NCBI GenBank assembly: GCA_020055645.1
Contig: CM034547.1
Coordinates: 27,457,013 to 27,521,012, forward strand
Length of the DNA stretch: 64,000 nucleotides
DNA from: Tomocerus qinae
Taxonomy: Eukaryota; Arthropoda; Collembola; Entomobryomorpha; Tomoceridae
Reading direction: 5' to 3'
Shown piece by piece: positions 34,770 through 48,800 of this stretch (positions are counted from its first letter, which is position 1; each line of letters opens with the position of its first letter). The notes beneath the pieces are model-generated. The model had not been told where the DNA came from, did no database searches, and was given only the letters and a program-made list of their open reading frames with translations. Made by a program: the position numbers and the translations under genes.

Positions 34770-37700
34770 CTAGGCAGACTCACTCACTCTCAATTTGTAT
34801 CTACGTATCGTATACTCTGCTAAAACTAATTTGCTGCCTCGGGAAAATACGGAGTCCGATCGAGAAGTAAGATGTTCGCATCCGCACTCTGCACATTTGG
34901 TGCTATTGCTGATGCAAATGAAAACAGACCAATAATGAAAAAAATATTTGATGCTTGCGTAAGGTTATACCCAAAAGGCTACACCAAAACAATCTAAAAA
35001 CAACTTACTTTTAAATGCTGGGTATTTCTTACGCAGAAGTTTTACATTTCTCTGGTTAAATCCAAAGATGTAAAAGGCAGCCAACGAAGGGAGGAAATGT
35101 GTCACTCTGATACAAGTTGCAAAGAAGCTAAGTGGATCATGACTTCCGAAAAAGTAGTCAAGAGGTAGAGTTAGAGATGTTACTCCCATTACAATCAGGA
35201 GCTTTAGAAATAATTTCACCCTGGAATTAAAACCATATTAGTAAAAATTATTAAGATTTTGAACTTTATTTCATAAACGATATTACATATAATGCATTCA
35301 TATCTATATAGTGCATATTATTTGTAGCTCTACAAGTTGAGCAAAACTGCATTGAAAATATTGAAATTATCATTTAATTTTTAAGAAGGAACCTTTAAAT
35401 ATAATTTTGTCAGGGAAAGTGGGCTGTTATCTGTCATTGAGTATAAATCTACATTCGTAAAGTAAGTTTAACTTGGTACCCGAGAAAAACATGAATTACA
35501 AATACTGTTATAGTGCAATAAGCCTGCCTTGTATTTTGATTTAAATGGAAATTCACTTCTGAGGAACCAACTACGGTTCAATCTAAAAGAGATAGCATTG
35601 GGTAATTAGTAGCATTGTTGTCATATGTAAGATCCTATAGCCCCTATACAAATATAAGTCATTTATTTTGTACAAGTAAACTAATTACATCGGGGTTACT
35701 AATTGTATTTGTATACTGTTATATCAGTTACTGCTAACCTACTTATGCCAGTCATTAAAAACGGCACTACAGATAATACCAATGTCAAGCATGTAAACGA
35801 AGATGCTATTTGATACTTGGTATTAATATCTAATTAGTTAGCATGCACAAAAATAATAAACTAATTGCATTTAAGAAAAAGCTGAATCATACGATGCCCA
35901 GTTGGTTTTGTCTGTCCTGATAGTACTCCCCCTTTTGGCACTCTTCATGCTTCTTTGATGTTTGTAAATGAAAATTGCTGTGAACAAGAAAAAGCATAGA
36001 TTTGCAAGGAAAAAGAATCCTTGAGTTGTGAAACCCAACTCTCGTATTGCCGAAGAACATCTCCGATGACCGAATGAAAGGACACCCATCTCCGATATAT
36101 CTGAATTTATCCTAACATCAAAAGGTTTATATAGATCATCATACTATATATATATGTTCATTCAATAGTCCAATGAAAACGCTGAGTTCGCGAATTGCGA
36201 AACATCGCAAATATGTCTTTCAGTACCTTTTTATGTACACAGCTGTAAAAGCGCATACAGTAACTACCATTGGGATAATCCATGAGACTATGAAATACGC
36301 ACATATCCTTCGTGGATGTTTTGTTGCGGGGATATCGCTACTTTCCAATCGCCTTTTTGAAGGTTAAAAGAAATTTAATTGCATTTTAAGTAGATATAAT
36401 AATATGGGAATGAGAATTAAAGAATGTAATCATCATGACTAATCCATAAAATGATGTAATTATTACTAATACTAATTTATAAGTATAGTTACTAACCAAA
36501 AGGTCCAAAACAAATCGAAACACATCACAGTCCATGTGGTATTTAAAGTAAAGAAAAAGTATTGAGCAATTGCAGCTGTAATGGAAGATAAAAAACTATT
36601 AGAATGAAAGCAATACGACTTTGTCGATAGAATAGATGGTCAATCGAATGCAATCTTAGTTTCTTAAATTATTTACCGACAACGAAGCATGAGTTCGTTT
36701 GCTTGGCATCAAGTCCATTAGGTTGAATAAGTACTCTTAGTCCTTCTATTCCAAAGACGACAAATAGGGAAGTGAATAAATTAAATTGTGTCCATCCAGC
36801 CATGTTTTGCTTTTCCCACACTGACCCATATATCAGGAGTAAGCATAGAATGATAAGGGACGATGTAATGCATAAACCTCCAAATAATCTTCTATGGAAA
36901 AGCTAAAACATTTGACAAATAAGTCATTAGTGCCGAAGAAGAAGAATGGTTATGAAAATTAGGTTATTTTACCGTACATATTCGTCAAAGCGTTCTAATT
37001 CACAATAAAATAGTATCTCGTTTTTGTGCATGAGACTAATATCCTCTATAGTGTGTCTAGCATCATGAGAACTAATGACAACATCATCTATACAATACGT
37101 TTTCGGAGCCACAGTCAACCATACTGGACGAAACCAGAATTTTAGACCTACTTTAATAGATCCATCCTCTGTAATTACAAACCTGAAATTAAATACAAAA
37201 ACATTTACTACCTTCAAGTGATCTGAATCCAATAGCAGCTAATTTTTTGTGTGGATATGCCAAAAGTATTGTTGCTTACCAGGTGTCTAATGAATTATTA
37301 AGCATTTTATAGCTGCAATTAGGAAACCCGCAATACTCATCACTTGAGAAATTATAAGCATGAGTTGAATAAATTCCGTCTTCTATGGATTTGTAAACTG
37401 TGTGGTTGGAATGGTCTGAAAGAAATTTATTTCTCATATTCCATAACTTTGTTTTGAAGTTTTGAAACTGAATATGATATGGATATACAGTATTTGAGGG
37501 CAAGGTGCGATCTTCAAATCTTCCCTTTTGCAAACATAGTCCTAAATAGTGTTTAGTCAGTGGCAAAAACCCCTTTCATCAACTAAATTCCTTTAGCATG
37601 CAAAATAGAAGTGCCTATGTTATCTATTTTTGTGCGAAAAACAAATAAAACCACAAAATAGTCATCACGGACTTTGTTTTTCTGTACTCAATACCACAAA

Positions 37701-38660
37701 AGATATTTAGCCATACAACTACATGTCATCAAAAATGAGTTTAATTTCCTGAAATACTTGCCAACTATTTTAGAGCAGTATTTGCAAAAGAGAAGAGTTG
37801 AAGGTCATTCAACCGGGGTTAAGTTACAAATTCTCTATAGATAATCTCGAATACTATATGGTCCACAACCACAACAAACCAAATCCCAGTTCTAAATATA
37901 CATTTTTTTGGTGAATTTCCTCACTTACCTTCACTAGAAGATGTACATGAAAAACTCTCTCCATTCCACCTGACACTTTCTTTCTTTTTACAACATGTTC
38001 TCAAAGGGTAAGGAAATACTGTATCTTTTTTACTATCATGAGATTCAATTTCTTCACATAGAAAAATGTTCATCAGATTTTGGGAATCCCTAAATTAAAA
38101 GGTAAATTCAAATGAGAGTATGTTTATGCATGTAGGTAGATTATAAACTAAGAGAATTGCCTTTCTAAACAGATTTCATCAATGGGATATGATTGATTTT
38201 TCCATATCAATTTATGATCTTCGATAACAAATGCATTTTCCGTAGCATTGCTACCATCGATGACAATTCTCTTCAAAATTCCAGTAGGGCATTCTATATC
38301 GTCATTTCGAGAGATGATTTTAGGGCTGAAAATGAAAAATCCCACATTTGACCACTGCAGTTATTTATAGTTCCTTATCTCACATACTGTTTGTACGCAA
38401 GTAAGCATTACCACATAAAATATTGGAAATTAGTGAGAATCTGACCTTGCCGAATTTCCTGTCAGCCTTGCTAATAACTCGTGGGTTTCCTCTGAGAACA
38501 AATTTTCCACTTTTCTGTTACTTTCAAAGCTACATTTCTTCATTTTAATGTCATAATAAGACAGAGAATCACAACACTTAATTATCGTTAAATTCACTTC
38601 ACTTTCAGCAGCTGTTAGAGATATGCTCCAGAGCATTATCACAAAAAGTAAACTATGCAT
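34770..38660 (-). CDS. Methuselah-like GPCR 1
   Basis: Class B-type seven-transmembrane receptor of the arthropod Methuselah family. Exons: 38446-38660, 38161-38325, 37929-38089, 37280-37541, 36973-37182, 36677-36891, 36497-36575, 36227-36352, 35893-36111, 35009-35220, plus a last exon that is either 34770-34888 (660 aa total) or 34826-34908. Signal peptide LLFVIMLWSISLTAAES; Cys-rich ectodomain to about residue 338 (RTCCKKKESVRWNGESFSC, RPVWLTVAPKTYCIDD). TM1 and TM2 are in the 36.7-kb exon (LIILCLLLIYG, LFTSLFVVFGIEGLRVL), TM3 AQYFFFTLNTTWTVMCFD, TM4 FIVSWIIPMVVTVCAF, TM5 FFFLANLCFFLFTAIFIY, TM6/7 in 35009-35220. Intron 2 appears to use a GC donor (AAAG|GCAATT at 38161/38160). Ligand unknown. 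Tandem with gene 2; exon phases correspond throughout the 7TM part. Confidence 0.85.
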
Positions 38661-41600
38661 TATGGTAATTATATCTCCGGTTAAGTTGTATTAAACAGAA
38701 TTGCTTTATTGTATCGTAAATATTCAAAACTATAGTACAGTTACACTTAGATTGGATCTAGAAGACACTTCCACTTCCATTTTAGTAGTGTCAAAAATAT
38801 GCAAGTTTATCATAACCCTTTTGGATATCCAACTATGTGCAAGTGATACGGTATGTAAATTGAAGAACACTGTGTGTATAGATAAGACGAGAAATTGCAC
38901 AGAGTCAACTATGATTGAAAGACAGTCAGGTTGTTGTCAACTTGATGCTAGTTCCACGTTCCACGTCCACCAAATGACTGAAGCTAATACATACTACTAC
39001 AAATATTTTGTGACACTATTAACTAGACTGTTGATGTATGTAAATGGAATGAACTGTTAAATGCAACTAGTATAGAATAATTGTTAGAAATGGAATCGGA
39101 TTACTACTGAGCTGTATATAAGCACAGAATGGGGATGTGGCACGAACACACAGACGACACAGAATATTAGTAGCTAAATAGTGATAATGCGGAGTGGAAC
39201 TAATAGTAATGATGTAGGTCTTGTGTGGTACATGCACTTAGTGCTAGGTGATAGTGACTCACATTCATGTTTGATATGCAGTTAATGACATTTCATTTCA
39301 AAACAAACACCAATTTACAACGTTATTGTATTAAATGTCAACCAAAATACTTTCATTTTACTGTCTGTTATATATGACGATTCTCCTATTAATTTCCCCC
39401 ACAATTAAGTACTTCCCTAGTTAGCACGAACATAAATATATATCAGTTTTACGCATAAAATAGGTTTAGGTACTTCTTCTATGTATTATGTGAGACATGC
39501 ACATATTTATCTCTATGTGCAAAGGATAATTATTAAATAACCAACCCACTCAACGGCATAATTAATTTGCTTAACTTTTGCCTCGTCTTCATGTGAGTGG
39601 TTTACTTTGCTCGATTCTTGATCTTGATAGTGATAGCAATATGACATGCCAACTAACTGCAGACATGGGTATTTGTGGTATAGGTAGCTAAAATATTGTC
39701 GAGTAAATTAGTAGTACAAGCAGATAAACAGGATAATTCCATACCATTTACAATTCACGTCAGCACTTTCCAGTCCATCTACTCCTCTAGACTCCTGAAT
39801 AATGAAAAATATACTTATATAGCTACTTCATCCAATTTATACAATTTATTATAGTAGGAGGACAGGATATAACTATCCAGTTCATTATTTGTGACTCACG
39901 GAGAATACCACACAGAAACATGTCATAAAGTCCCCTACTGTCAGCAAAATAAATTCTTCTGAATGTGCGCAACTAATTACGTTTTAAAATGTAACATTTA
40001 AGTGTGAAACACAAGGATTTGCATTTTAATAGGGTGCCATTACAATTACAAACGCCATTTTTATATTTAAGTCGCAGTTGTTGGGTCTCAATGAAAACTA
40101 ACCATAACATTATCTAAAATGGGGCCGTTGTAAAATTAAATGCGACTAATGAACATGGAAAGCAAAAAATAGTCTGGACTGATGAATGCCATCATACCAA
40201 TAGGAACATTATCGTTGACTACCACTTGTTAGTGTGTAAGATGGAAATAAATAGTTATGGATCCTATATACATTTATAAAGAAATAAGGTAAACGTATAT
40301 ATAATGTAAAATGTATAAATTGTATCGGAGTATAAAGTGAGGACACTTCAATTTTAATTTGCTTATGTTATCTGTGTTGTTCAATTGTTTGGATTAGTTA
40401 AGTTTAAGTTTGGCCAAAAACCTAAAAAAAGTTATCTTAGTGGTTATGCATACACGCGAGTATTATGTCATGTCATGACACATAATATGCTGCATCCGGT
40501 ATCATGTGGCAGATAATACAATCCTTTTTTAATATTCACTATCGAATATTTCATTAATGTCTGATACCCAGCAAAGTTGGTTATATGCAAAATGTACATA
40601 TAACTAAGCAATATAATAAACTGTACAGTATACCTGTATTTATAATTAGAGGTCGTCTGAATATAGATTGGGATATTTTTTGATTTGTAAATTAGTCCTT
40701 TAAACTTTTGGATCCTAAGTAGCGATTGGCATTTTGGGTTCAGAAATATTAATTTAACTTAACTGTGGCTTACAAGAACTTAAAGCATATTACTTTAGGT
40801 CAGTAATTATATAATGGTAATACTTTTGTAGTATTTATTTAGGTACATGCATGACATCCTTTATTTTCTGTATTTTTGTCGTAATATTGTACAAATTAAT
40901 ACATGCGCAACTCTCCATATGAAGGTACTATGTGGCATACGATAATGTATTATGGAATAACCCAATAATAATACACTACAAGGAAGAATGTAGTTACATG
41001 TAGAAGTAAAGAAGGCCGCATTTAAGAATGGACATTAAAAACGATAACAAATCGTCTGCTACATTACTTCTAGTTTGTTATCAGAGACATTGTATTGTAC
41101 ACTTGAAATTTTCGGTGGAACAACAATTATTTTATGTTCGTAGGAGCTATATCTTTATTATCTGTACATTCCCATATATTTTGGTAAGTATTCATTTATT
41201 TTAAGTTATACAGAGAATACATGTTTCTGTAGTACTTAGATTTTATTAGTATTCTTGAGGGTATGTTTACAATAACTCCTGGAATTCAACCGTTCATCGG
41301 TCTTCTCAAGTCCTACGTACTTTATGGACCGCGTAATCAATGCTTGAATATAACATGATAATTTATTGCGGCCTTTTTATGATCTCAGACATTTACCCTG
41401 TATGTGTTTACATTTAGATAGCTATTACATCTGCTCCCCCTTAGACATCCCTGATAATCGGCTGTCTTATGTTCCTTTCTACGTCAATGCTGTTGGTAGT
41501 GTAGACAAACACAATTTTATGCACAAGCAGTTAGATACCTACGTAAATTATAGATACGTTCATATAGGTATTTAATACCCTGTAATTTCCTCATTTGCTC

Positions 41601-42700
41601 TTAAACACAATATCTTTATTCGTGTCTCTAAATCTAAATCTTAGTCTATTTTTATAATAATGTAGATACGTCATGCACATATGAGAATTAAGAGCTAAGG
41701 ATCAGTATTTTAATATTTAATTCATCCAATTGTTCTTAAGAACCATTTTCTGCTTACCCTGACACAACAACTTGGTTTTTTCATGGAATACCAATTATTG
41801 TTATCTGTCGATTAGCTTCTATTGGGCGACCACGACTGTTTGCATATAACTGAATGAACTAATCTAATAGTTTTAATCTGTCAAAACATGAAAGCAAAGA
41901 CTAATCTTAAACTTTCTGTTTTCTTGTTTGAAGAACAATAATCGTTAAATAATACATATTATCTGCACTTCATAGGCGGAAGCGACATAGCAGCGTACAC
42001 CAAATATTTGTATACCGTATATATCAGCAAAAATAACTTGAAATTGTCTTGTTTGTCTTTCTGTCCAAACAAAGATTAGTGATTACACTTACGAAAGTAA
42101 TACACACTTACCATGTTCTTGTTTATAGCGGTTGATACATTCATGTATTTTACAGACGGAATAAACAGGGAGGAAATAACATAATGCTGGAAAATGATTC
42201 GCAGCAGATGATATTCAATGATGAAAATTGAAGAATTTTATTACTTACCAAAAAATGTGCAAATTACAGTAAGGTTTGTTTCAATTTCAGCATTTTGTTT
42301 CATTAAAAATTGTTTTATTTTACGACATTTTGTTCAGTATTAACAAGTAAATTAAATAGTAGTAATGATTTGAAGTATAAAGGTATAATAATACTATCCA
42401 TTTTGCATTGGTTTTAAAATATCTTAACCTAAAACAGGTTTGTAAAGTTAATTTTTGAAGTAATAATATAGGTGGGTATAATTGGTTAGTATTTGTAGTT
42501 ATATAATCAAGGCAATGCATTGTGGGTACATCATACATAAATTATATGTATGCATATAACATTCCTTATCAGTATATAACTATATATCTCGACTGTGATT
42601 AAATGAAAATGAATTCATTGTGTCATCATACAAATAGTACTATCTGCATCCATTATGTATATAATTAGTATTTAAATTGTACTTAGCATTCTTCACCGTA
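38661..42700. other. Spacer between the two GPCR genes
   Basis: Four kb of AT-rich DNA with no exon, RNA gene or mobile-element end that I can support. The 119-codon plus-strand frame at 38701-39060 has no recognisable feature. Confidence 0.5.
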
Positions 42701-45700
42701 TTACGGTACTGTAGTTGTTACTGTGCATGCACTAATGCTCTGGCTTCCTCTGTGACTAGCAGAAATGACAGCTAGATTATGTTCAGCAATTGATTTTTCA
42801 TTTCGTGGTGGCTTCAGGCGAACCATTATATCTGAAAAATGGGTAATGACTATATTTAACAAAAACACAAGTGAGACTAAAATTGAGATGTTCAGAAAAA
42901 AAGGAAAATTACTATTAAAGAAAGTATATTTTCTCCTCAGGGCTTCGACATTCTTGGTGTTGAATCCAAAGGCTCGAAGAATGTAGACATCAGCTATGAA
43001 ATGGTTTGTTCGAAATATGAACCAAAACCAACTAATAGTTTGTGCCTTACTAAATACAACATCTACGACAGCTAAGGGTATGAAGAAAACTCCTGACAGA
43101 ACTGAAAGCTTCAGAAATAACTTAATCCTGTAAAATTAATATCAAATTAAAACTATACTAAAGTATGTATATACAAGATGTTAAAAATAATGTTTAATCA
43201 ATTCTTACGAGTCCCCAAAGGCGCAATTGTTGTTTAGAGTTGCCATTCTTACACTTCTTCTGTGCCTGCATATTAATATCGTCGTTAACACGAAGAAAGT
43301 CACATTCAAAATCACAGTTACCAAACTATAAAACAGCGTTTTCTTAAAAATCGGTGAGTAGCAGCTCATGTAGCCGTATTCGTAGAATCCTTTGTTATTT
43401 TCTGGCAAGCCGTACCTATTTAGAACACATTTTTTATTTTAATAAATTGGTTGTGTTTAATACATAATGCAATGGATATAGTTGCTTACAGGATAAAATA
43501 TAACGACGTGCCCCCAATCACAATTATTGCTGGGATACCCCATGAGAATATCAGATATACTACTAAACGAGTGCGATTAGTCCACATCTCCATTTGTTGG
43601 TAAAGATTTCTTTAGCATTCGAAATGAAATTGCGAAATTAATCTTAATGCCCGTATGGGTATAATAATATAAGGTAGATAAGTAACGAAAACACTATTAG
43701 GCACTCATACAAATATTATTGTCAGTAAGTAAGACAATTATTTTTATATAAGAGCTAATAATTCATTTTGGTACCTGAAAGAGCGAAACATGTCGTAATT
43801 GACAACCACCCAGGTTGATCCGTGACAAAGAAAACAAAATTGCAACACTAAGCCTACACAAAGTAACGATATTCTAAGGTTATAAATTGTTTAGTAGTTT
43901 TAAGACATTAAAATAAATCAGTCTATAGGCAAATCATCATCAAATACATGTATATGCTAGTAAATTTTACGAAAGATTGTAAAGATACCCTTTAAAAAGC
44001 AGTACTTGCTACGATTTGCATGAAGTCCATCTGCAGTGATCAGAAAATCTATTCCAAAAGTAAGGTAGGTGAAGAACATAGCAGTAAATAAGGAAATTAC
44101 AGTCCATCCTGAGAGTTTATGTGTACTCCAGAGTGAATAGTTTATTATGAGAACTACGAGTAATAAGACTGCGGATACTAAATACAAACTCCCATAAAGT
44201 TTTCTTTGCAGTATCTACATACAAATAAATAAAGCATATTATTAAATGAGCCATTTTCATATAAAGTAGTAATATATTATTTTGTATCGTTAATGGAACT
44301 GAAAATAGCAAATCTTACGTAAATGTCAAAATTGTCAGCGCTGCAGAAAAATAAAATTTGACTATGGTTTGTTGGTATTGAATTGCTTGCATTATTAACT
44401 TGTACTTTGAGTTCATCTATACAGTATTCATGAGAAGACACTGAGAGCCACACTGGTCTATATGTAAGTTGTAGGCCAATTTTAACTGCGCCTTCATGTA
44501 AAATCCTGAACCTATAAAGAAATGCGTATTTTATAAATTAAATTATATCATTATGTACCCATTTCCATTGAAACTTGATCTTCATCTATCAAATAGTGAC
44601 ACACCTAAGTGCACATACTAATAAAAAGCGGCAACTTAAAGGATATGCATAAGTGGGATTATTTACGCAATTACCACACGTTCACATCGTTCCTCATCAC
44701 GACGTAGTCGCAAGTTGGGAAGCCTACGGTATGGTAATGAAGCAAAAGAGATTCCATTCTGTTTTTGTCCATTTGCAGATCAGGCCGATCGTAAATTGGT
44801 GGCTTCCAGGAATAATTATTATCTGCATCTTCATGCTTCACACATTTAGGGCCCGTGGCTTGATATGAATTTTCAGAACCGCGATTTACATCCACGATTT
44901 CACCCCATTTACAACATTTAGGAAAGCATAGTCTACCGCTCCCACAACTGGTAAGACTAATATTACATAGACGTACTGCTATTCTATCTTTTCCATTTTC
45001 AACTCTGGAAAGATTAATAAAATTCTTATATTAACATAAATATCAAACCCTTAAGCAAAAGTTTCTGTAGAAATATACCCACTAATACAGAACTCCTCTG
45101 GCAAATAGACATCTCCATTATACTTGAAATTCCCTTTATCCAAATTTTCTATTATATCCTTTGCTGGTAATATGATATTGAATGCGCCATTTTCACAGAC
45201 TGGAATTCCATCGGTGGGAGAGGATCTACAATCAACGTAAGTTTATTTAATGTTCATTTTTTAGATTTGTCTCAAAATGGCAACCAATTGTGATGAGAAT
45301 TATAAAACTACATTTTTATTTATAAAGATATCCGTTTGCGTTGTGTTTACGTTATATTTAGAATTTTGTTCTAACTTGTCAACTAATTCAATGATAAAAA
45401 TGAAATTCGATTAACGAAATCACGAATTTAAAGAAATATTTTCTTCTAAATTATTTTCATTGGGTTTAAAATGATCTGCCAAAAATAATTTTTGTAGCCT
45501 TTGTCCTTACTTACTATGATGGTAGTAAAATTTTGATTGAAAATTACTTGGTGGGATAAAATTGTGTTTCCAATTCCCCGAAAGTTTCATTCAACGTATC
45601 TGAGCCAGGTTCGTTAAAGTTGAAGTCGATAATGGAATCAAAATCGATAGTAGAATCCGATGCTACTTTCTCACAATGATCATTTACGAGAACTGAATTT

Positions 45701-45825
45701 TGAGGACAACACAAAGTAGGAAGTTTAGTTATTACTGGTTTGGTTTGGTTGTTTGTAATTTCTTTTGTAGTACTGATTTCAATAAATGTTAAAAATATTA
45801 CGAAGATGGGAACTATTCTATACAT
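42701..45825 (-). CDS. Methuselah-like GPCR 2
   Basis: Ten exons, all GT-AG and in phase: 45548-45825, 45079-45225, 44675-45004, 44319-44511, 43989-44214, 43775-43853, 43490-43609, 43209-43415, 42913-43127 and 42701-42831. Together 1926 nt, 641 aa. Signal peptide MYRIVPIFVIFLTFIEIS. The ectodomain to about 316 has Methuselah-like Cys spacing (CCPQNSVLVNDHC, LCFPKCCKWG, RPVWLSVSSHEYCIDEL). TM1 YLVSAVLLLVVLIINYSLW, TM2 FTAMFFTYLTFGIDFLI, TM3 VLQFCFLCHGSTWVVVNYD, TM4 VVYLIFSWGIPAIIVIGG, TM5 LVTVILNVTFFVLTTILI, TM6/7 in 42913-43127. The TM3 exon is 79 nt in both receptors, and the TM5 and TM6 exons share phases, showing a tandem duplication. The ectodomains have diverged much more than the 7TM parts. 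Confidence 0.9.
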
Positions 45826-48800
45826 GGTAATGTACCACTGTTTAACGATTAATTTATCTATAAAATGTCATACGGGTGACAATGAGACATTTCCGGATCA
45901 ATAAAATTCACGCTTGCACGAATAGACATTTTGTCTTTAGAATCCGAAAACAGAAACTCAAACAAAACAATCTGCATAGACTGTTATATTTATTGCCAAA
46001 CATAAATGCACTATATTCACTCCTGTGCATGCCATGCATATGGCATTGCACGCGTACTCATGCAAAATGAGGATGTAATAATACAACACAAATAAATGTC
46101 TGTCTATTTCTGTCTAAATTTCTCAAAAGTACATTAAAAGTTGAGCACTATTCATTTTTCGGCTCCTATACTACGTACCTTGCCAGTTCTACGTCGACAC
46201 ACATGTCGGTACTAAATACTTGGTCTGCTAGTGTATCAAACATTGTTATAAGGATATAGTAAGTATCAAAGAATGCATAGAGATACGTGAGTACTTACCT
46301 AATGCAAAAGTTACGTACAATGATAGGAATTAAGAATGCTTCTCGTTTGATGCCCACTTACGTATGTATTTCCCACAATTCAGGCGTATTTCCCTAGCAG
46401 TTGCCAATGTTTACTGCCCAACCGACAAGTTCATGTTCATGCAAACCAGTTGATCAAAAAAATTTTCGTTTTTCAAACTCTTGCTTATAGGTACCTGCCT
46501 TTTCATATACATATGCCATCCCAATCACAGTGTACAACACCTGTCATGCCAGACCAATTCACGTAAGTACTTAAAGGCAAATGAATTGTACCTATGTGAG
46601 ACCATGAAATGAAATTCCTATGAAATGTGCTATAAACTTATATACAGGACCGGTTATGATATTACTGTAAATCACCTGTAAATAAATGACGTATTAACAT
46701 TAGAAGCTCCAATACGTACAGAAATGCAAAATACACTACACCTCACTACACCTGGCTGGATGTAATGCATTTAGTTAAAGAGCTATACTATTTTAAAAAT
46801 TCGTCCTATTTTTTCTTTTTAATTGTTTATTAACTAAATATGTTGTAAATGCCTTCATGTAAATTTTATGGCCTGTAGATTGAAAGTTTACTTACGCAGG
46901 TTATAGGTTTTTTTATCCTATTCACTTTAATGTTGCTCGAAAATTGCTAGAATTATTTTTTATGCACAACTTGCACAAGGTATAGGTAAGCGTTTAAGTA
47001 TCAATACTTAAATGTTTTATTGGTTAAAATTAAACTTTACTAAGCACAAATCTTCATTACTGCAAAATGTAAAACATGAAATTTTAGTATCTGGTGGTAG
47101 TTTATTTGTGAACATTATACTATTGCAAGCTAACCATGGTTAATGGTTCATGGGGTTGTGCGACTTTACATTTTATGGAATTGAAGCTATCATGATTGTT
47201 ATGCGTTTGAAAAACTTAATTGCCTCATACCAAAAATATAGTTTAAGTTGTTTAGCGTGGTTGTCGATAATACCTGCCAGATCCCTGGATGCCTACTTAC
47301 CAATTGCGATTGACTGTCACATAGCATGGATAAATATGGCATTTCTATAATTTCGTGAGAAGGATCCCAATATCTATACACGGTGTGGTTTCGCACAGAT
47401 ATAGTCGCAAGGTGAGGTGCTACTTCTCTCAGAACTTCAGGAGTCAATTTTATCTTTTAGCAATAAGCAAGCATCCATTTCCAAAAATCTATTTGATATT
47501 TAATTTAAATTCGCGATTTCTTTATTGAATTTCATTTTTGTTCTAATCTAACTCGTATAACTACTATAGTTTTTAATGGCAAGGCCCTAACTACCAAATT
47601 CAACCAACGTTCCTTCATTTCTCTTTACCACTTATTTACCTCATGTACCGGAATGGAATTGATAACGAGAACAGTGCAATACTGTACAAACGGTTAATGC
47701 TAATGTAGTAATAACAAACGCACCTTTTTAAGTCAGTGAGAGGAAAATTAATGTAAAGCAATATTTATCCACAGCCTTTTGTCTTGTCACTATTGTAAAA
47801 CGCTGCAATTATGAAAAATACAAGTTAACCTTGGGACTTGGGACAATGCCTATATTATAGTGCCTGTATACTTCCTGTTGTATCTCTATCATGCATATAA
47901 TATACTATAGGTCTGTGTCTGTATTATCTATTCTGATTCTGTTTGGAGATTAGAATGGATAGGGACATGCACATAAAAACACTAGCGATGTGAGACTATC
48001 AGTGTTAGTCCAGTTCCAGACTGCTTTGCACAATAATCTGATGCATACATGCAGTAGATTTTGTGCAATGCAAATAAAGACATTTTATTATTATAACTCT
48101 AGATATCAGGAATAAGGATCTATAAGATGATAAGCTAGTGTATGAATAATATGACTAGTATGTATAGTGTGGCCTATAATAACCGTCTAATTTGCTGCAT
48201 ATTACATGAGCACAAAATTACAAGAGGGTTATGGGTATGTTATTTATACTTATAATTATTCATCATACTCAACTCATACATAACTTGTACTTGGAAGATG
48301 GAAGCAAATACATGGGGAAAAGAATTTTAATGTTTATTGTTATATCGCTATAAAACAGAACATTATATTATCAATTATGGACACATTATTTATGGATTTT
48401 CTGTATTTAATGGATATTCCATGGAAGGAAGCAGCATGATATAAATATGTTCTCTAAGTCCGCACATGCATTTTCTATACTAAAATAACAGGTTTAATGA
48501 TCGGAATATATACTTTGTATTTTATTGCAACAGTAAAGTCGAAACATAAAAATATGTACATATATATAACTCTTCGTGCTTTAACATACTATTCATCTGG
48601 GATGCGGGGTCGTCCTTTCGTTCACTACATATTTTTACTTTGCTTCTTCCGACTTGCAAATAAATATTTCAGAAGTAGGACGAGTGGTGAACAAAACCGA
48701 TGACGATAACCTACATGTATTGTAGTAATGTAGTAGACAACTAATACAATACGTACTACTTTACGTGTAGTGGTAAATCATACCACATTATGAACTTTCT

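Noticed and set aside
38701-39060. 119-codon plus-strand ORF
   Set aside because: No recognisable motif, no splice context, and composition like surrounding AT-rich DNA.
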